From: an uncultured Eubacteriales bacterium
GTDB taxonomy: Bacteria; Bacillota; Clostridia; Christensenellales; Aristaeellaceae
Reading direction: 5' to 3'
Length of the DNA: 64,000 bases
Assembly: GCA_944349545.1 (NCBI GenBank)
Contig: CALVNG010000004.1
Span: forward strand, 1-64,000
Under the pieces are notes generated by a model that worked only from the letters and a program-made list of their open reading frames with translations, did no database searches and was not told where the DNA came from. How positions within the stretch are numbered: position 1 is the first letter of the stretch; each line of letters starts with the position of its first letter. Below are positions 1-9,371 of the stretch, piece after piece. A program made the translations under genes and the position numbers.

Positions 1-432
1 CCGGTGTTCCGCCCCATCTCGGTGATGGTCGAGCACGCCTCGCCCGTTCCGGTGGGCCAATGGCTGCCCGCGGCAACCTACGAAACCGGCAAGCTCCGCC
101 ATGGCAACGCCGATCCGGACAGCTCCCTATATGATTCCCTGGCCGATTTCTGCTTCACGGAAAACGGCGTGGAGATCCGCATTCCCTGGCAGCTGCTCAA
201 CTTTGCCAGCCCGGCGGAAATGATGATTCACGATGATTATTACGAGCATTACGGCGTGGAGTACCTCCCGATTGACGAAATGTATGTGGGGCTGTCCGCC
301 GGCGCATCCGACACCCGCATCCCCATGGCCGCTTTCCCGCTGGAGGGCTGGGAGAAGCCCGAGGTCTATCGGGAGCGGCTGAAGGAATCCTATTTCATAT
401 TGCAAAAATGCTGGACGGCGCTGGAGCGGTGA
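1..432 (+). CDS. C-terminal part of an unidentified protein (5' end outside window)
   Basis: The frame is open from the first base and ends at a TGA at 430-432, so this is the last ~143 residues of a longer protein. The GTG at position 4 is probably internal. The chain is rich in aromatic and acidic residues, with a segment reading IRIPWQLLNFASP followed by IHDDYYEHYGVEYLPIDE, and has no membrane segment. Such an alternation of hydrophobic and aromatic strands would suit a beta-sandwich or carbohydrate-handling domain, but that is a guess. It lies 22 bases upstream of the HEAT/glycosyltransferase pair in the same direction, so it is probably part of the same polysaccharide operon. Confidence 0.7.
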   Translation, partial: PVFRPISVMVEHASPVPVGQWLPAATYETGKLRHGNADPDSSLYDSLADFCFTENGVEIRIPWQLLNFASPAEMMIHDDYYEHYGVEYLPIDEMYVGLSAGASDTRIPMAAFPLEGWEKPEVYRERLKESYFILQKCWTALER

Positions 433-454
433 ACCGGCGGAAAGGAGGCGCGCG

Positions 455-1627
455 ATGGGCGCAGAGGTGCTCTTGTATGCCTATGGGCTGGTATGCCTGA
501 GCATGCTGGTTTTCAATCTGATCTACGGCCTGTATCTCCGAACGGACGACCGCCGGAGGCAACGGCGGATCGGCAGGCTTCGCCGCCGGATGGAATCCCA
601 GCTGAACCGGCTTGGGGAAACCACCGGCAGCGCGGAGCAGCCGCTCCCTGTCCGGCATATGACCTGGATGCGCCGCCGCCTGTCACACATCAGCGGCCTT
701 AGGGCCTTCGATGAGCTGATGCACGAGCTGCATGGCAACGACGCGGCTTGCCGCGCCTGTGTCCGACAGCTTCAACCGGTGCTGCTGGATCTGGCCATCG
801 TCTATCTCAGGCGGGAGAATACCCAGGCAGCCTATTTCTGCTACTTCCTTTCCCGCTACAGGCTGCGCCGGCACATGGAGATGGACCAGCTCCAGTCCGT
901 GGTGCTCTCCTATCTGAAAAGGGACAACCTGTACTGCAAGATCAACGCCCTCAAAGCGCTGTGCAGCTTTGCCAGCCCGTCCGTGCTTGCCGACGCGCTC
1001 GTGGCGCTGGGCGAGGGCCGGGAGAGCCAGCTGCATGAGAAGGTGATCACCGAGGCGCTTTTTTCCTACTCCGGAGAGTCCGCCGCGCTGATCGAACGCC
1101 TCTGGGCCTGCCTGGACCGTTTCTCCCTTCCCATTCAGCGGGCGGTGCTGGATTACATCAGGTTCCGAAGCGGGATGCACTGCGGGCGCATGCTGGAGAT
1201 TCTCACGGACCCCCGGCGGGACAAAGAGCTTCATCTGGCGGCGATCCGCTATTTTGGACGCTATCCCTATGAGCCGGCGCGGGAGGAGCTTTTGAGGCTG
1301 CTCAGACGGGGCGACGCCAGCCATTGGGAATATGCCGCCATCAGCGCCTCGGCGCTTTCGGCGTATCCGGGGCAGGAGACGGTGGATGCCCTGCTCAAGG
1401 CCATGAACAGCGTCAACTGGCACATCCGCAACAACGCCTCCGTCAGCCTGCAGGCCCATGGCCTTACCTATGAGGAAATGCTGCGGGTGCTGGACGGAGA
1501 GGACCGCTATGCGCGGGAAATGCTGGCCTACCGGCTCAAGGCCAGACGCCTGGAGGAACAGGCCGCCAGCGACGGAGCGCAACCATACCGGAAAACAGCG
1601 CGGAAAGGAGCGGCTGTAAGCGCATGA
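455..1627 (+). CDS. Membrane-anchored HEAT-repeat protein
   Basis: This 390-residue protein has one N-terminal membrane segment (about residues 4-26, VLLYAYGLVCLSMLVFNLIY) and then a basic linker. From about residue 100 to 370 it shows repeated helical pairs typical of HEAT/armadillo repeats, for example KINALKALCSFASPSVLADAL and NNASVSLQAHGLTYEEML. HEAT repeats bind proteins, so a scaffold on the inner face of the membrane is likely. The ATG follows AAAGGAGG at 440-447. The stop overlaps the ATG of the glycosyltransferase (ATGA), so the two are translationally coupled and probably act as a complex. The pairing suggests a polysaccharide-synthase accessory factor; the partner is inferred from position only. 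Confidence 0.75.
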   Translation: MGAEVLLYAYGLVCLSMLVFNLIYGLYLRTDDRRRQRRIGRLRRRMESQLNRLGETTGSAEQPLPVRHMTWMRRRLSHISGLRAFDELMHELHGNDAACRACVRQLQPVLLDLAIVYLRRENTQAAYFCYFLSRYRLRRHMEMDQLQSVVLSYLKRDNLYCKINALKALCSFASPSVLADALVALGEGRESQLHEKVITEALFSYSGESAALIERLWACLDRFSLPIQRAVLDYIRFRSGMHCGRMLEILTDPRRDKELHLAAIRYFGRYPYEPAREELLRLLRRGDASHWEYAAISASALSAYPGQETVDALLKAMNSVNWHIRNNASVSLQAHGLTYEEMLRVLDGEDRYAREMLAYRLKARRLEEQAASDGAQPYRKTARKGAAVSA

Positions 1628-3027
1628 GGGATATTGTGATGTCCTTTCTCTTTGCAGTCGAGGCGTTTTTCATTCTGTATATGATCCTCTATTCCAGCTT
1701 TCTGTTTCTTTCCGTCGCGGTGGGCTCTTCGGATCTCTATGCGCTCAAGCGGCGCAAACGCCTGGAAAACGAGCTGTCCAACGACTACTATGTTCCCGTC
1801 TCCATTCTCGTGCCGGCCCACAACGAGGAAGTGACCATCGAGGCCACCGTGCGTTCCCTGCTGGCGCTGGACTATAAGCTCTATGAGATCGTCGTGGTGG
1901 ACGACGGCTCCACGGACCGCACCACGGAGCTTCTGCGGGACGCCTTTCAGATGTGGAGAATCGAACGGCCCATCCAGCGGCAGATTCCCTGCCAGCCGGA
2001 GGAGGAGGTGTACGAAACTCGCGCCTACAAGGTGCCCATCACTTTGGTTAGAAAGAAAAACGGAGGCAAGGCGGACGCCCTGAACATGGGCATCAACGTT
2101 TCCAGCTACCCATATTTCGTCTGTCTGGACGCGGATTCCGTGCTCCAGCATGACTCGCTGGAGAAGATCGTGCGCCCCGTGCTGGAGGACGGCAGCGTGG
2201 TGGCGGTGGGCGGAACCGTGCGACCCTGCAATGGCGCGGAGATCGAAAACGGCAGGGTCATCCGCTACCGCATGCCGCGGAACCTGCTGGCAGCCATGCA
2301 GGTTTTGGAGTATGACCGTTCCTTCCTGGCATCGAGGATTCTCTTTGACCGATTCAACGGAAACATCATCATCTCAGGGGCTTTCGGTCTGTTTCTCAAG
2401 AGCGTGGTCATTGCCGCCGGAGGCTATGACGCCGCCACCATGGGCGAGGACATGGAACTGGTGGTGAAGCTGCATGTATATTGTCGGGAAAACGGCAGGG
2501 CCTACCGCATCCGCTGCGTCACGGACGCCGTATGCTGGACGCAGGTGCCGGTGCGCCTGGGGGATCTGTGCCGCCAGAGGCGCCGGTGGCATATCGGCCT
2601 GTTTCAGAGCATGACCAAGTACCGAAACATTCTGGCCAATCCCAAGTATGGGGCGGTGAGCTTCGTATCGTATTTCTATTTTTTGCTGTACGAGCTGTTT
2701 TCGCCCTACATTGAGGTCATGGGGGTACTCACCACGATTCTTGCCTTTGCGGTCGATCTGATCAACATTCCCTTCATGATCGTCTTTCTGGGCATCTATG
2801 TGGCGTATACAGCGCTGCTGTCCCTGACGGCGTTTTTTGCGCGGCTGCATACGGTCGACCTGAAGCTCCATTTCACGGATGTGCTCAAGGCGGTGGGGCT
2901 GTGCGCCATCGAGGTATCCTTACTGCGGTTCATTCTCGCACAGGTGCGGATGGCGGCCCTGATCGGATACCGGAGAAAAAAGGATACCTGGGGGCGCATG
3001 ACGCGCCAGAGAATCGAGATCAAATAA
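1624..3027 (+). CDS. Processive family 2 glycosyltransferase (polysaccharide synthase)
   Basis: This 467-residue membrane enzyme has the layout of BcsA/PgaC-type synthases. There is an N-terminal membrane segment (about 6-34), a GT-A catalytic domain and a cluster of C-terminal membrane segments (about 345-445). Visible motifs are VVVDDGSTD (D93, D94), the DxD at D169-D171, the acceptor-side GED at 274-276 and the processive Q(R/Q)xRW motif QRRRW at 318-322. These are the signs of an inverting enzyme that adds sugars to a growing chain while exporting it. The sugar is not predictable here; cellulose, PNAG and related polymers are all possible. No PilZ domain is visible, so control by c-di-GMP would have to go through another protein in this c-di-GMP-rich operon. 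Confidence 0.88.
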   Translation: MRDIVMSFLFAVEAFFILYMILYSSFLFLSVAVGSSDLYALKRRKRLENELSNDYYVPVSILVPAHNEEVTIEATVRSLLALDYKLYEIVVVDDGSTDRTTELLRDAFQMWRIERPIQRQIPCQPEEEVYETRAYKVPITLVRKKNGGKADALNMGINVSSYPYFVCLDADSVLQHDSLEKIVRPVLEDGSVVAVGGTVRPCNGAEIENGRVIRYRMPRNLLAAMQVLEYDRSFLASRILFDRFNGNIIISGAFGLFLKSVVIAAGGYDAATMGEDMELVVKLHVYCRENGRAYRIRCVTDAVCWTQVPVRLGDLCRQRRRWHIGLFQSMTKYRNILANPKYGAVSFVSYFYFLLYELFSPYIEVMGVLTTILAFAVDLINIPFMIVFLGIYVAYTALLSLTAFFARLHTVDLKLHFTDVLKAVGLCAIEVSLLRFILAQVRMAALIGYRRKKDTWGRMTRQRIEIK

Positions 3028-3044
3028 GCGGAGGTGCCATCGGA

Positions 3045-3536
3045 ATGCGCTTGGAGGAAGTCAAAAGAGGGTTGTGGGGGTATCAGAGGGACGCGGTTTT
3101 CCGCTATATTGCCGGACAGGAGGAGGCCTTCGGGCAAAAGCTCGCGGAGAAGGACGCGCAGATGATGCGGGCAGGGCAGCAGGCGCAGGCGCGGATTCGG
3201 GATCTGGAGGAGGAAAACCGCGCGCTGAAGGAGGAAGTGCGGCAGCTGCGGGGACAGCAGGACCAGATCGCCCGGGCGATTCTGGACGCGCGGGCCAGCG
3301 CGGAAGCGCTGCGGGCGGAGACCGTGGCGCAGGAAGCCGCGGCCAGGGCGGAGATGCGCCGGGCGCTGGAGGAGGACCGGGCGGCGCTGGAGAAATACCG
3401 CCAAAAGGTGTCGGCCCTGAGGGAGATGCTCAGGTCAACGGTTGCGGGGCTGGAGGAAAAGGCGGAGGAGATGGAGCGGCAGGCGGATGAGCTGTATGCG
3501 GCGTCGCCTGCGGAAAGACTGACGCTGTTTCAATGA
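3045..3536 (+). CDS. Coiled-coil protein, DivIVA-like start
   Basis: The 163-residue product starts MRLEEVKRGLWGYQRDAVFRYI and then becomes one long charged coiled coil (about residues 30-150) rich in Glu, Arg, Ala and Gln. The short N-terminal block with a Gly-Tyr and aromatic residues before a coiled coil resembles DivIVA/GpsB-type membrane-curvature proteins, though the match is weak. The start at 3045 is chosen because GGAGGTG lies at 3030-3036. A longer open frame upstream overlaps the glycosyltransferase and is not needed. The stop overlaps the next start (ATGA), coupling it to the EAL protein. A role in placing the polysaccharide or signalling machinery is possible but unproven. Confidence 0.65.
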   Translation: MRLEEVKRGLWGYQRDAVFRYIAGQEEAFGQKLAEKDAQMMRAGQQAQARIRDLEEENRALKEEVRQLRGQQDQIARAILDARASAEALRAETVAQEAAARAEMRRALEEDRAALEKYRQKVSALREMLRSTVAGLEEKAEEMERQADELYAASPAERLTLFQ

Positions 3537-5401
3537 GAGGAGAAAGAGACGTCTTGCCAAGGGACGGAACGATCATCTATGTAGCCGGGAACCCCAGTTG
3601 TTATCCATTGGAATACTATGATGCCCGGAGCCAGACCTATCAGGGGGCGATTGCGGATTTTCTGGGCGCATTTGCGCAGGAATACGGGTACGACCTGCGC
3701 TACCTGTCACCCGGAGCGGAGGATCGGCGGGAATCCTTTGCGGAGAATCAGCAGGTGGATCTGATTTCCGGCTGCGATTCCCAAAGCCGTTATGCTCATA
3801 CCTCCGGCGATCCGCTGGTGCTGTTTTTCACAGAGGCGCAGGGAGAAACCTCAGCCTGTCAGCTATGGCTGACGGAGGTCGCGCCGGATATGCTGCGATC
3901 CGATCTGAGCGAATACGCGGCCCGTACCTCGCAGGCGGAGTGGACCGGGGCGGTCCTTAAGGCGCTGGACAGCACCGCGCCCAGGACCGTCCCGCCGGGC
4001 GCGATATGGGCAGGAACCGGGCTGATCCTGCTGCTTGTGGCCGGACTGACCGCCGCTGTCCTCAGGCTGCGCCGGGTAAAACGCCGCGCCGGACTGGCAC
4101 GGAAAACCGACGCCCGGACCGGTCTGGAGAACGAAGAGGGTTTGCGCCAGGCGTTTGCCCGCATCGCCGGGGACCAGAGCCGCGCTTTTTACAGCGTCGT
4201 CTGGGTCCATCTGAATCTGGACCGCGTCGGAGAGCTGTGGGGACAGGATCAGGCGCAGGCGCTCCTGCTCCATGGAGCGCAGGTGATGCGCGAGGCGGCG
4301 GAAACGCCGGATACCCTTGCCGCCGTCGGGCAGGACCTGCTGGCGCTGAAACGCGCACCCGCCGGAGAAGCGGCCTTAAGGTGGGCCGAGGGTGTGGTCG
4401 CGCGGATCCGCGCCGGTTTTGACAATCCCCTGGGCGCCCAGGATGTCGCGGTGGGTGTGTTTCCGCTGGAGACGGAGTTCCTTGACTGCGAGCATGCCAT
4501 GTTCCATGCCAGGCAATCCGCTCTGCGTGCAGCGCGGTTGGAGACGGGATGCCTGCTATGCGAAGCGCAGCAGCTCCACACCGAGAGGGAGCGCCGCCGG
4601 CTTCTTTCGGACTTCCGGCAAGGCATCGCGCGGCAGGAATTTCAGTTCTACCTGCAGTTCTTTGTGGACGCCGGGAAATTTCGGGTCATTGGCGGCGAGG
4701 CGCTGTCACGCTGGAACCATCCCAGAATGGGACTGCTAAACCCCGGCAGGTACATTCCCCTGCTGGAGGAATCCGGCTGTATCGGGACGCTCGATTTCTA
4801 CGGACTGGAGCAGACCTGCGCGTTCCTTGAGGAACTGGAGCGACGGCAGATCAGGGATTTCTTCATCTCCTGCAACTTCTCCCGGAAAACCTTCTGCGCC
4901 CCCGATTTTGTGAGACGGTGCATCCAGACCGTTGAGCGCCACTCCTTTTCCCGGAAGCTGCTGATTCTGGAAATTACGGAAAGCCAACGGCTGGGAGAAG
5001 AGGAGGTGAGGCAGATGCTGCAGAATATTCTGGATGTGCGCAAATCCGGCCTGCGCGTGATTTTTGACGATTTCGGCGTTGGTTTTTCCTCTTTCGACGA
5101 TTTGCAGGATTACCCCATGGACGGGCTCAAGCTGGACAAAAGGCTGGTTGACAACGTTCATACGGAGAGGGGCAAGATCATTCTCAATGCCCTGGTGGAA
5201 GCCAGCCACCGAATGGGGCTGACCATCTTGGCGGAAGGCGTGGAGAAGGACGAGCAGATTGAGGCCCTCCGGCGTGTACGTTGCGACGCGCTTCAGGGGT
5301 TCCGCTTCTGCGTTCCGCTTCCTGAGGCCGAGGCGCTCAGGCGGATTGTGGAGGAGCTGCGCGTTCCCCAACGGCGTGGAACGGAAGAAAAGGACGGATA
5401 A
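3533..5401 (+). CDS. EAL-domain c-di-GMP phosphodiesterase with degenerate GGDEF
   Basis: This 622-residue protein has three parts. Residues ~10-150 resemble a solute-binding (SBP_bac_3-like) sensor, followed by a membrane segment at 156-178. Residues ~190-345 form a GGDEF-like domain whose signature is lost (AAVGQDLLAL sits where RxGGDEF should be). Residues ~355-610 are an EAL domain. The EAL domain keeps the expected catalytic residues: EAL at 389-391, N449 (SCNFS), E480 (LEITES), D512/D513 in loop 6 (DDFGVGFSSFDDL), KLDKRLV and LAEGVEK. It should therefore hydrolyse c-di-GMP. No signal peptide precedes the sensor, which is odd because the membrane segment lies after it. The start overlaps the previous stop. 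Confidence 0.85.
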   Translation: MRGERDVLPRDGTIIYVAGNPSCYPLEYYDARSQTYQGAIADFLGAFAQEYGYDLRYLSPGAEDRRESFAENQQVDLISGCDSQSRYAHTSGDPLVLFFTEAQGETSACQLWLTEVAPDMLRSDLSEYAARTSQAEWTGAVLKALDSTAPRTVPPGAIWAGTGLILLLVAGLTAAVLRLRRVKRRAGLARKTDARTGLENEEGLRQAFARIAGDQSRAFYSVVWVHLNLDRVGELWGQDQAQALLLHGAQVMREAAETPDTLAAVGQDLLALKRAPAGEAALRWAEGVVARIRAGFDNPLGAQDVAVGVFPLETEFLDCEHAMFHARQSALRAARLETGCLLCEAQQLHTERERRRLLSDFRQGIARQEFQFYLQFFVDAGKFRVIGGEALSRWNHPRMGLLNPGRYIPLLEESGCIGTLDFYGLEQTCAFLEELERRQIRDFFISCNFSRKTFCAPDFVRRCIQTVERHSFSRKLLILEITESQRLGEEEVRQMLQNILDVRKSGLRVIFDDFGVGFSSFDDLQDYPMDGLKLDKRLVDNVHTERGKIILNALVEASHRMGLTILAEGVEKDEQIEALRRVRCDALQGFRFCVPLPEAEALRRIVEELRVPQRRGTEEKDG

Positions 5402-5402
5402 C

Positions 5403-6479
5403 ATGGAGCATATGCGGCGTGAAACGATTCTGATCATAGATGACGACGCCATCAACCGGGCCATTCTGGAGCAGATTTTCGGCTCCGATTACGATGTGCT
5501 TCAGGCGGAAAACGGCAAAATTGGCCTGGAGATGATCCTGAAGAATCCGCAGGGCCTGTGCGCCGTGCTGCTGGATGTGGTCATGCCGGAGATGGACGGC
5601 CTGGAGGCGCTGCGCCAGATGCGCCGGGCGGGACTGCCGCAGCATCTGCCGGTGTTCCTCATCACGGCTGAGTCCGGAGATGCGGTGCTGAAGGAGGCAT
5701 ATGGCCTGGGGGTCATGGACGTGATTGGAAAACCTGTGATCCCCTATGTCGTCAGACGAAGGGTACAGTCGGTGATCGAGCTGTTCCAGGCGCGCAAACG
5801 GCTGAGCCGCACGGTGGAGAGCCAGCAGGAACGCCTGCTGCGCCAGCAGGAGGAAATTGTCGAACTCAATCAGGGAATTGTGGAGGCGCTGGCCGCGGCG
5901 ATCGAATTTCGCAGCGAGGAGTCTGGGGACCATGTGCGCCGCATCCATGACATCACCGCATACCTGTTGTCCGAAACAGAGCTGGGGAATGGGTTGAGCA
6001 GCGATGAAATCGCGGAGATCGCCCAGGCCTCCATGCTTCATGACGTTGGCAAGATCGCCGTGCCGGACAGGATTCTCAACAAACCCGGCCGCCTGACGCC
6101 GGAGGAGTTCGAGATCATGAAAACCCATACCACGGTGGGGGCGGCGCTGCTGGAGGGGATTCCGCAGCTGCAGCGGCACCATTCCTATCGCTATGCCGTG
6201 GATATCGCCCGGCATCATCATGAACGATGGGACGGCTGCGGATATCCGGACGGCATCAAGGGGGACGAAATATCGGTTTGGGCGCAGGTGGTCGCCCTGG
6301 CGGACGTGTATGACGCGCTGAGCCGCAAGCGGGTATACAAGGACGCATTTCCGAGGGAACAGGTGCTGGATATGATCCGCAGCGGCCAGTGCGGAGCGTT
6401 TCAGCCGGCTCTGCTCAGATGCTTTTTCGCGGTGGAGAAGGAACTGTCCAAGATGTATCGAGGGGAGGATGCCACATGA
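5403..6479 (+). CDS. Response regulator with HD-GYP phosphodiesterase domain
   Basis: The 358-residue protein joins a receiver domain (about 5-125; acidic pair D13/D14, phosphoacceptor D58 in LLDVVMPEMDG, conserved Lys in GKP) to a coiled linker and an HD-GYP domain (about 155-345). HD-GYP hallmarks are MLHDVGKIAVPD (H213, D214), HHHERWDGCGYP with GYP at 280-282, and ALADVYDAL. Such proteins hydrolyse c-di-GMP in response to phosphorylation. The ATG at 5403 directly follows the EAL stop, so no longer start is needed. The downstream Hpt and hybrid kinase genes give a ready phosphorelay: kinase to kinase receiver to Hpt to this regulator. Confidence 0.9.
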   Translation: MEHMRRETILIIDDDAINRAILEQIFGSDYDVLQAENGKIGLEMILKNPQGLCAVLLDVVMPEMDGLEALRQMRRAGLPQHLPVFLITAESGDAVLKEAYGLGVMDVIGKPVIPYVVRRRVQSVIELFQARKRLSRTVESQQERLLRQQEEIVELNQGIVEALAAAIEFRSEESGDHVRRIHDITAYLLSETELGNGLSSDEIAEIAQASMLHDVGKIAVPDRILNKPGRLTPEEFEIMKTHTTVGAALLEGIPQLQRHHSYRYAVDIARHHHERWDGCGYPDGIKGDEISVWAQVVALADVYDALSRKRVYKDAFPREQVLDMIRSGQCGAFQPALLRCFFAVEKELSKMYRGEDAT

Positions 6480-6844
6480 ATATGGACTGGCGAATGCGCC
6501 TGGAGGATGCAGGAGTCGATGTCGCGCAGGCCCTGGAGCGGATGATGGGCAGCGAGGCGCTGTTCAGCCGGCTTATGGGGAAGTTTCTGGAGGATCCGAA
6601 CTATGCTGCGCTGTGCGCCGCGCTGGAGCGCGCAGACACGGCCGGGGCGACGGCGGCAGCCCATACGCTCAAGGGCATCTGCGGCAATTTGTCCATGACG
6701 GCGCTGCTGCAGCTGTTTACACGGCAGGTGGAGGCCCTGCGCGGAGGGGACCTGGCGTCTGCCCGCGCCATGATGGCGCAGATCACCCCGGCTTACGAGG
6801 CGGTGGCCGCGGCGATACGGGAGCAGAGCGATGAAGTCGGATAA
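6476..6844 (+). CDS. Histidine phosphotransfer (Hpt) protein
   Basis: A 122-residue all-helical protein with the Hpt signature AAHTLKGICGNLSM; H63 is the phosphate-carrying histidine. It would shuttle phosphate between the receiver of the downstream hybrid kinase and the upstream HD-GYP regulator. The start overlaps the stop of the HD-GYP gene (ATGA, AGGGGAGG at 6461-6468), and its end overlaps the start of the kinase by 14 bases, so the three are made together. Confidence 0.88.
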   Translation: MNMDWRMRLEDAGVDVAQALERMMGSEALFSRLMGKFLEDPNYAALCAALERADTAGATAAAHTLKGICGNLSMTALLQLFTRQVEALRGGDLASARAMMAQITPAYEAVAAAIREQSDEVG

Positions 6845-9371
6845 GCGAGGAAAGCACTGGTTTCGCAACCTCCTTCGGTATATGCGCTTCCCTCTGTGCG
6901 CGTTTGTGGTTCTGGGAATGCTCTCGGCGGTGGGAATCCTGATAATGCGCGCCACCCTGCTGCAAAACGCCTATGAAACGGGTACCGCCCTTGCGCGCAG
7001 CTGCGCCGCGGAGGAGCGCGGAAATCTCAACGTGTACCAGACGCTGCTCGCATTCGGCGGAGCGGCGCTGGAAAGCCGGCTGGACGCGGAGGAGGATAGC
7101 GGCGCCGTCATGGATTTTTTGGAAATGTACTTCGTGCGGGTGGAAACGGTGCTGGGCGCCGGGGTCGTGTCGCCCCATGTGGTGCTGGACGGGAAGCTGC
7201 TGACCGACGAACCGCGGGAAGGCGGCGCGGCTTTCGATTATGCCGCCGCCCCGTGGTATCAACAGGCGCTCGAAGCGAAGGGTGACGTGGTGTTTACGTC
7301 GGTATATATCGACGCGATTCACGGTCAGCCCGTAGTCACGGCGGCACAGAGCGTTGCCGCTGGCCGGGCGGTGATTGCGTTTGACATCCTGCTGGAAAGC
7401 CTGCGCTTTGAAACGGTGGATATCAACCCCAACAGCTCGTTTTTTCTCTGCGACGGCGACGGAACCATCATTTATCAGGAAACGCTTGCTCCACGCGAGC
7501 AGCTGCCGGGCTATCTCGGCGGGATTGTGGAGAAAATCCGTTCCGGTGAACTGGAGGATCGCGCGGCGATCCGTTCGCTCAACGGCGAGCGGCGCGGCGT
7601 CTATTACGCGCAGATGGACAACGGCTGGTACGCCATCATCACGGTGCCATACAGCGAAATCTTCTATGGCCTGCAGGTGGTGATCTGGCCGCTGGTGATG
7701 ATGTTTATCATTTCGTTTGTGGCGATGGTGGGCCTGGCGCTCAGGGAGCGACGTCTGACGGAAAAGGCACGGCGGGTCGACGAAACCTCACATGCGCTGG
7801 GAAACGCCTATTTTGGCCTGTACCGCATAGACTACGAACGGGAAACCTATGAGATGATCAAGGGGTCGGAGTATATCCGCAAGCGGATCGGTACGCTGGG
7901 CCCCTATGAGAAGCTGCTGCACGCGGCAGGGGATGTTATTGATCCTGAAACCTACCGGGAATTCTCTGAAAGCTTTTCCTGCGCGAACATCCGAAAACTG
8001 GTTCATCAGCAGGTGAAAAACTTCGGTGGCGAGTTTCCGCTCTGGTTTGGAAACGAGCAGCGCTGGGTCAGCGCTCAGCTCCTTTTTGACGAGGCGCTTC
8101 CGCCTGGAGAGGTTGTGCTGTGCTTTCGGGAGGTAGAGGAGGAAAAACAGCGGCAGAAGCGGGAACGCCGCCTGCTGGAGGAATCCCTGCAGATGGCACG
8201 ACAGAACGAGGATGCCAAGCAGGCGTTTTTCCGCAACATGTCGCATGATATGCGTACCCCGCTCAACGCGGTGCTGGGGTCGTGTGAGCTGGCGCGGCAG
8301 CATCTGGAGGAACCGGAACGGGTCGCGGGCTATCTGGATAAAATCGACAGCTCCGGCCAGTACCTTCTGGGCCTGATCAACGACATCCTGGAAATGGCCC
8401 GCATGGAGAGCGGTCAGGTGCGCCTGGAGCAGCGGCAGTTCGATCTGAAGGGCTGTGTGGAGGAGTGCATGAGCACCTTCCGGATTCAGGCTGAGAAGGA
8501 AGGAAAGAACCTGGTGGAGCACTTCCATGTGCGGCGTACCTCTTTGCTGGGGGATACCTTCCGGATTCAGCAGGTGCTCAACAATCTGCTCTCCAACGCA
8601 TTCAAGTTCACCCCGGAAAACGGGACCATTACCCTTTCCATAGAACAGCTGGACAATGAAGAATACGCGAAATACAAATTTGTGATTGCTGACACGGGAA
8701 TCGGCATGTCTGCAGGATTTTTGGATCGTATTTTTGAGCCGTATTCCCGGGAGATGCGCTTCAGCGAGCGGCAGGCCGCCGGAACGGGGCTGGGAATGTC
8801 CATCACCAAAAACCTGGTGTCTCAGATGGGCGGGGAGATTCAGGTGGAGAGCACGCCGGGAGAAGGCAGCACCTTTACCGTGATTTTACCCCTTGCTGCC
8901 GGACCGGAGCGCGAAGAGGAGCCGGAAAAGGAGGAACCTCCGGTTTCGCTGGAGGGCCTGCGCCTGCTGCTGGCAGAGGATAACGAGATCAACATGGGGA
9001 TCACCACCGAGATCCTCAGCGCCTGTGGCGCTGTCGTACTGCAGGCATGGAACGGTGAAGAGGCGGTGCAGCGCTTCCGGGAAACCGAGCCGTTTTCCGT
9101 GGACGCTGTGCTGATGGATATGCAGATGCCGGTCATAGATGGCTGCGAGGCGGCCAGGCGCATCCGGAGCCTGGACAGGCCCGACGCGGCGGTCACGCCG
9201 ATCATCGCCGTTACCGCCAACGCGTTTTCTGAGGACATCGCGGCCACTTCCGCTGCCGGAATGGACGCGCATGTCTCCAAACCCATTGATCTCGGCGTGC
9301 TGCGTAAGACGCTGGGGAGGCTCCTTGTCCGCGGCGCGGACCGCAGGAACGACGGCGGGCAAAAGGCCTGA
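6831..9371 (+). CDS. Hybrid sensor histidine kinase
   Basis: This 846-residue kinase has an N-terminal membrane segment (~20-41), a ~240-residue extracellular sensor of Cache type, a second membrane segment (~281-304), a PAS-like cytoplasmic stretch, and the kinase core. The phosphorylated histidine is H472 in FFRNMSHDMRTPLNAVLG. N, G1 and G2 boxes are visible as NNLLSNAFKFTPENG, DTGIGM and GTGLGMSI. A C-terminal receiver follows, with acidic LLLAEDNEIN, phosphoacceptor D763 (LMDMQMP) and the KP lysine. It starts inside the Hpt gene and closes the c-di-GMP operon. The signal is unknown; Cache domains usually bind small metabolites. Confidence 0.9.
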   Translation: MKSDKRGKHWFRNLLRYMRFPLCAFVVLGMLSAVGILIMRATLLQNAYETGTALARSCAAEERGNLNVYQTLLAFGGAALESRLDAEEDSGAVMDFLEMYFVRVETVLGAGVVSPHVVLDGKLLTDEPREGGAAFDYAAAPWYQQALEAKGDVVFTSVYIDAIHGQPVVTAAQSVAAGRAVIAFDILLESLRFETVDINPNSSFFLCDGDGTIIYQETLAPREQLPGYLGGIVEKIRSGELEDRAAIRSLNGERRGVYYAQMDNGWYAIITVPYSEIFYGLQVVIWPLVMMFIISFVAMVGLALRERRLTEKARRVDETSHALGNAYFGLYRIDYERETYEMIKGSEYIRKRIGTLGPYEKLLHAAGDVIDPETYREFSESFSCANIRKLVHQQVKNFGGEFPLWFGNEQRWVSAQLLFDEALPPGEVVLCFREVEEEKQRQKRERRLLEESLQMARQNEDAKQAFFRNMSHDMRTPLNAVLGSCELARQHLEEPERVAGYLDKIDSSGQYLLGLINDILEMARMESGQVRLEQRQFDLKGCVEECMSTFRIQAEKEGKNLVEHFHVRRTSLLGDTFRIQQVLNNLLSNAFKFTPENGTITLSIEQLDNEEYAKYKFVIADTGIGMSAGFLDRIFEPYSREMRFSERQAAGTGLGMSITKNLVSQMGGEIQVESTPGEGSTFTVILPLAAGPEREEEPEKEEPPVSLEGLRLLLAEDNEINMGITTEILSACGAVVLQAWNGEEAVQRFRETEPFSVDAVLMDMQMPVIDGCEAARRIRSLDRPDAAVTPIIAVTANAFSEDIAATSAAGMDAHVSKPIDLGVLRKTLGRLLVRGADRRNDGGQKA

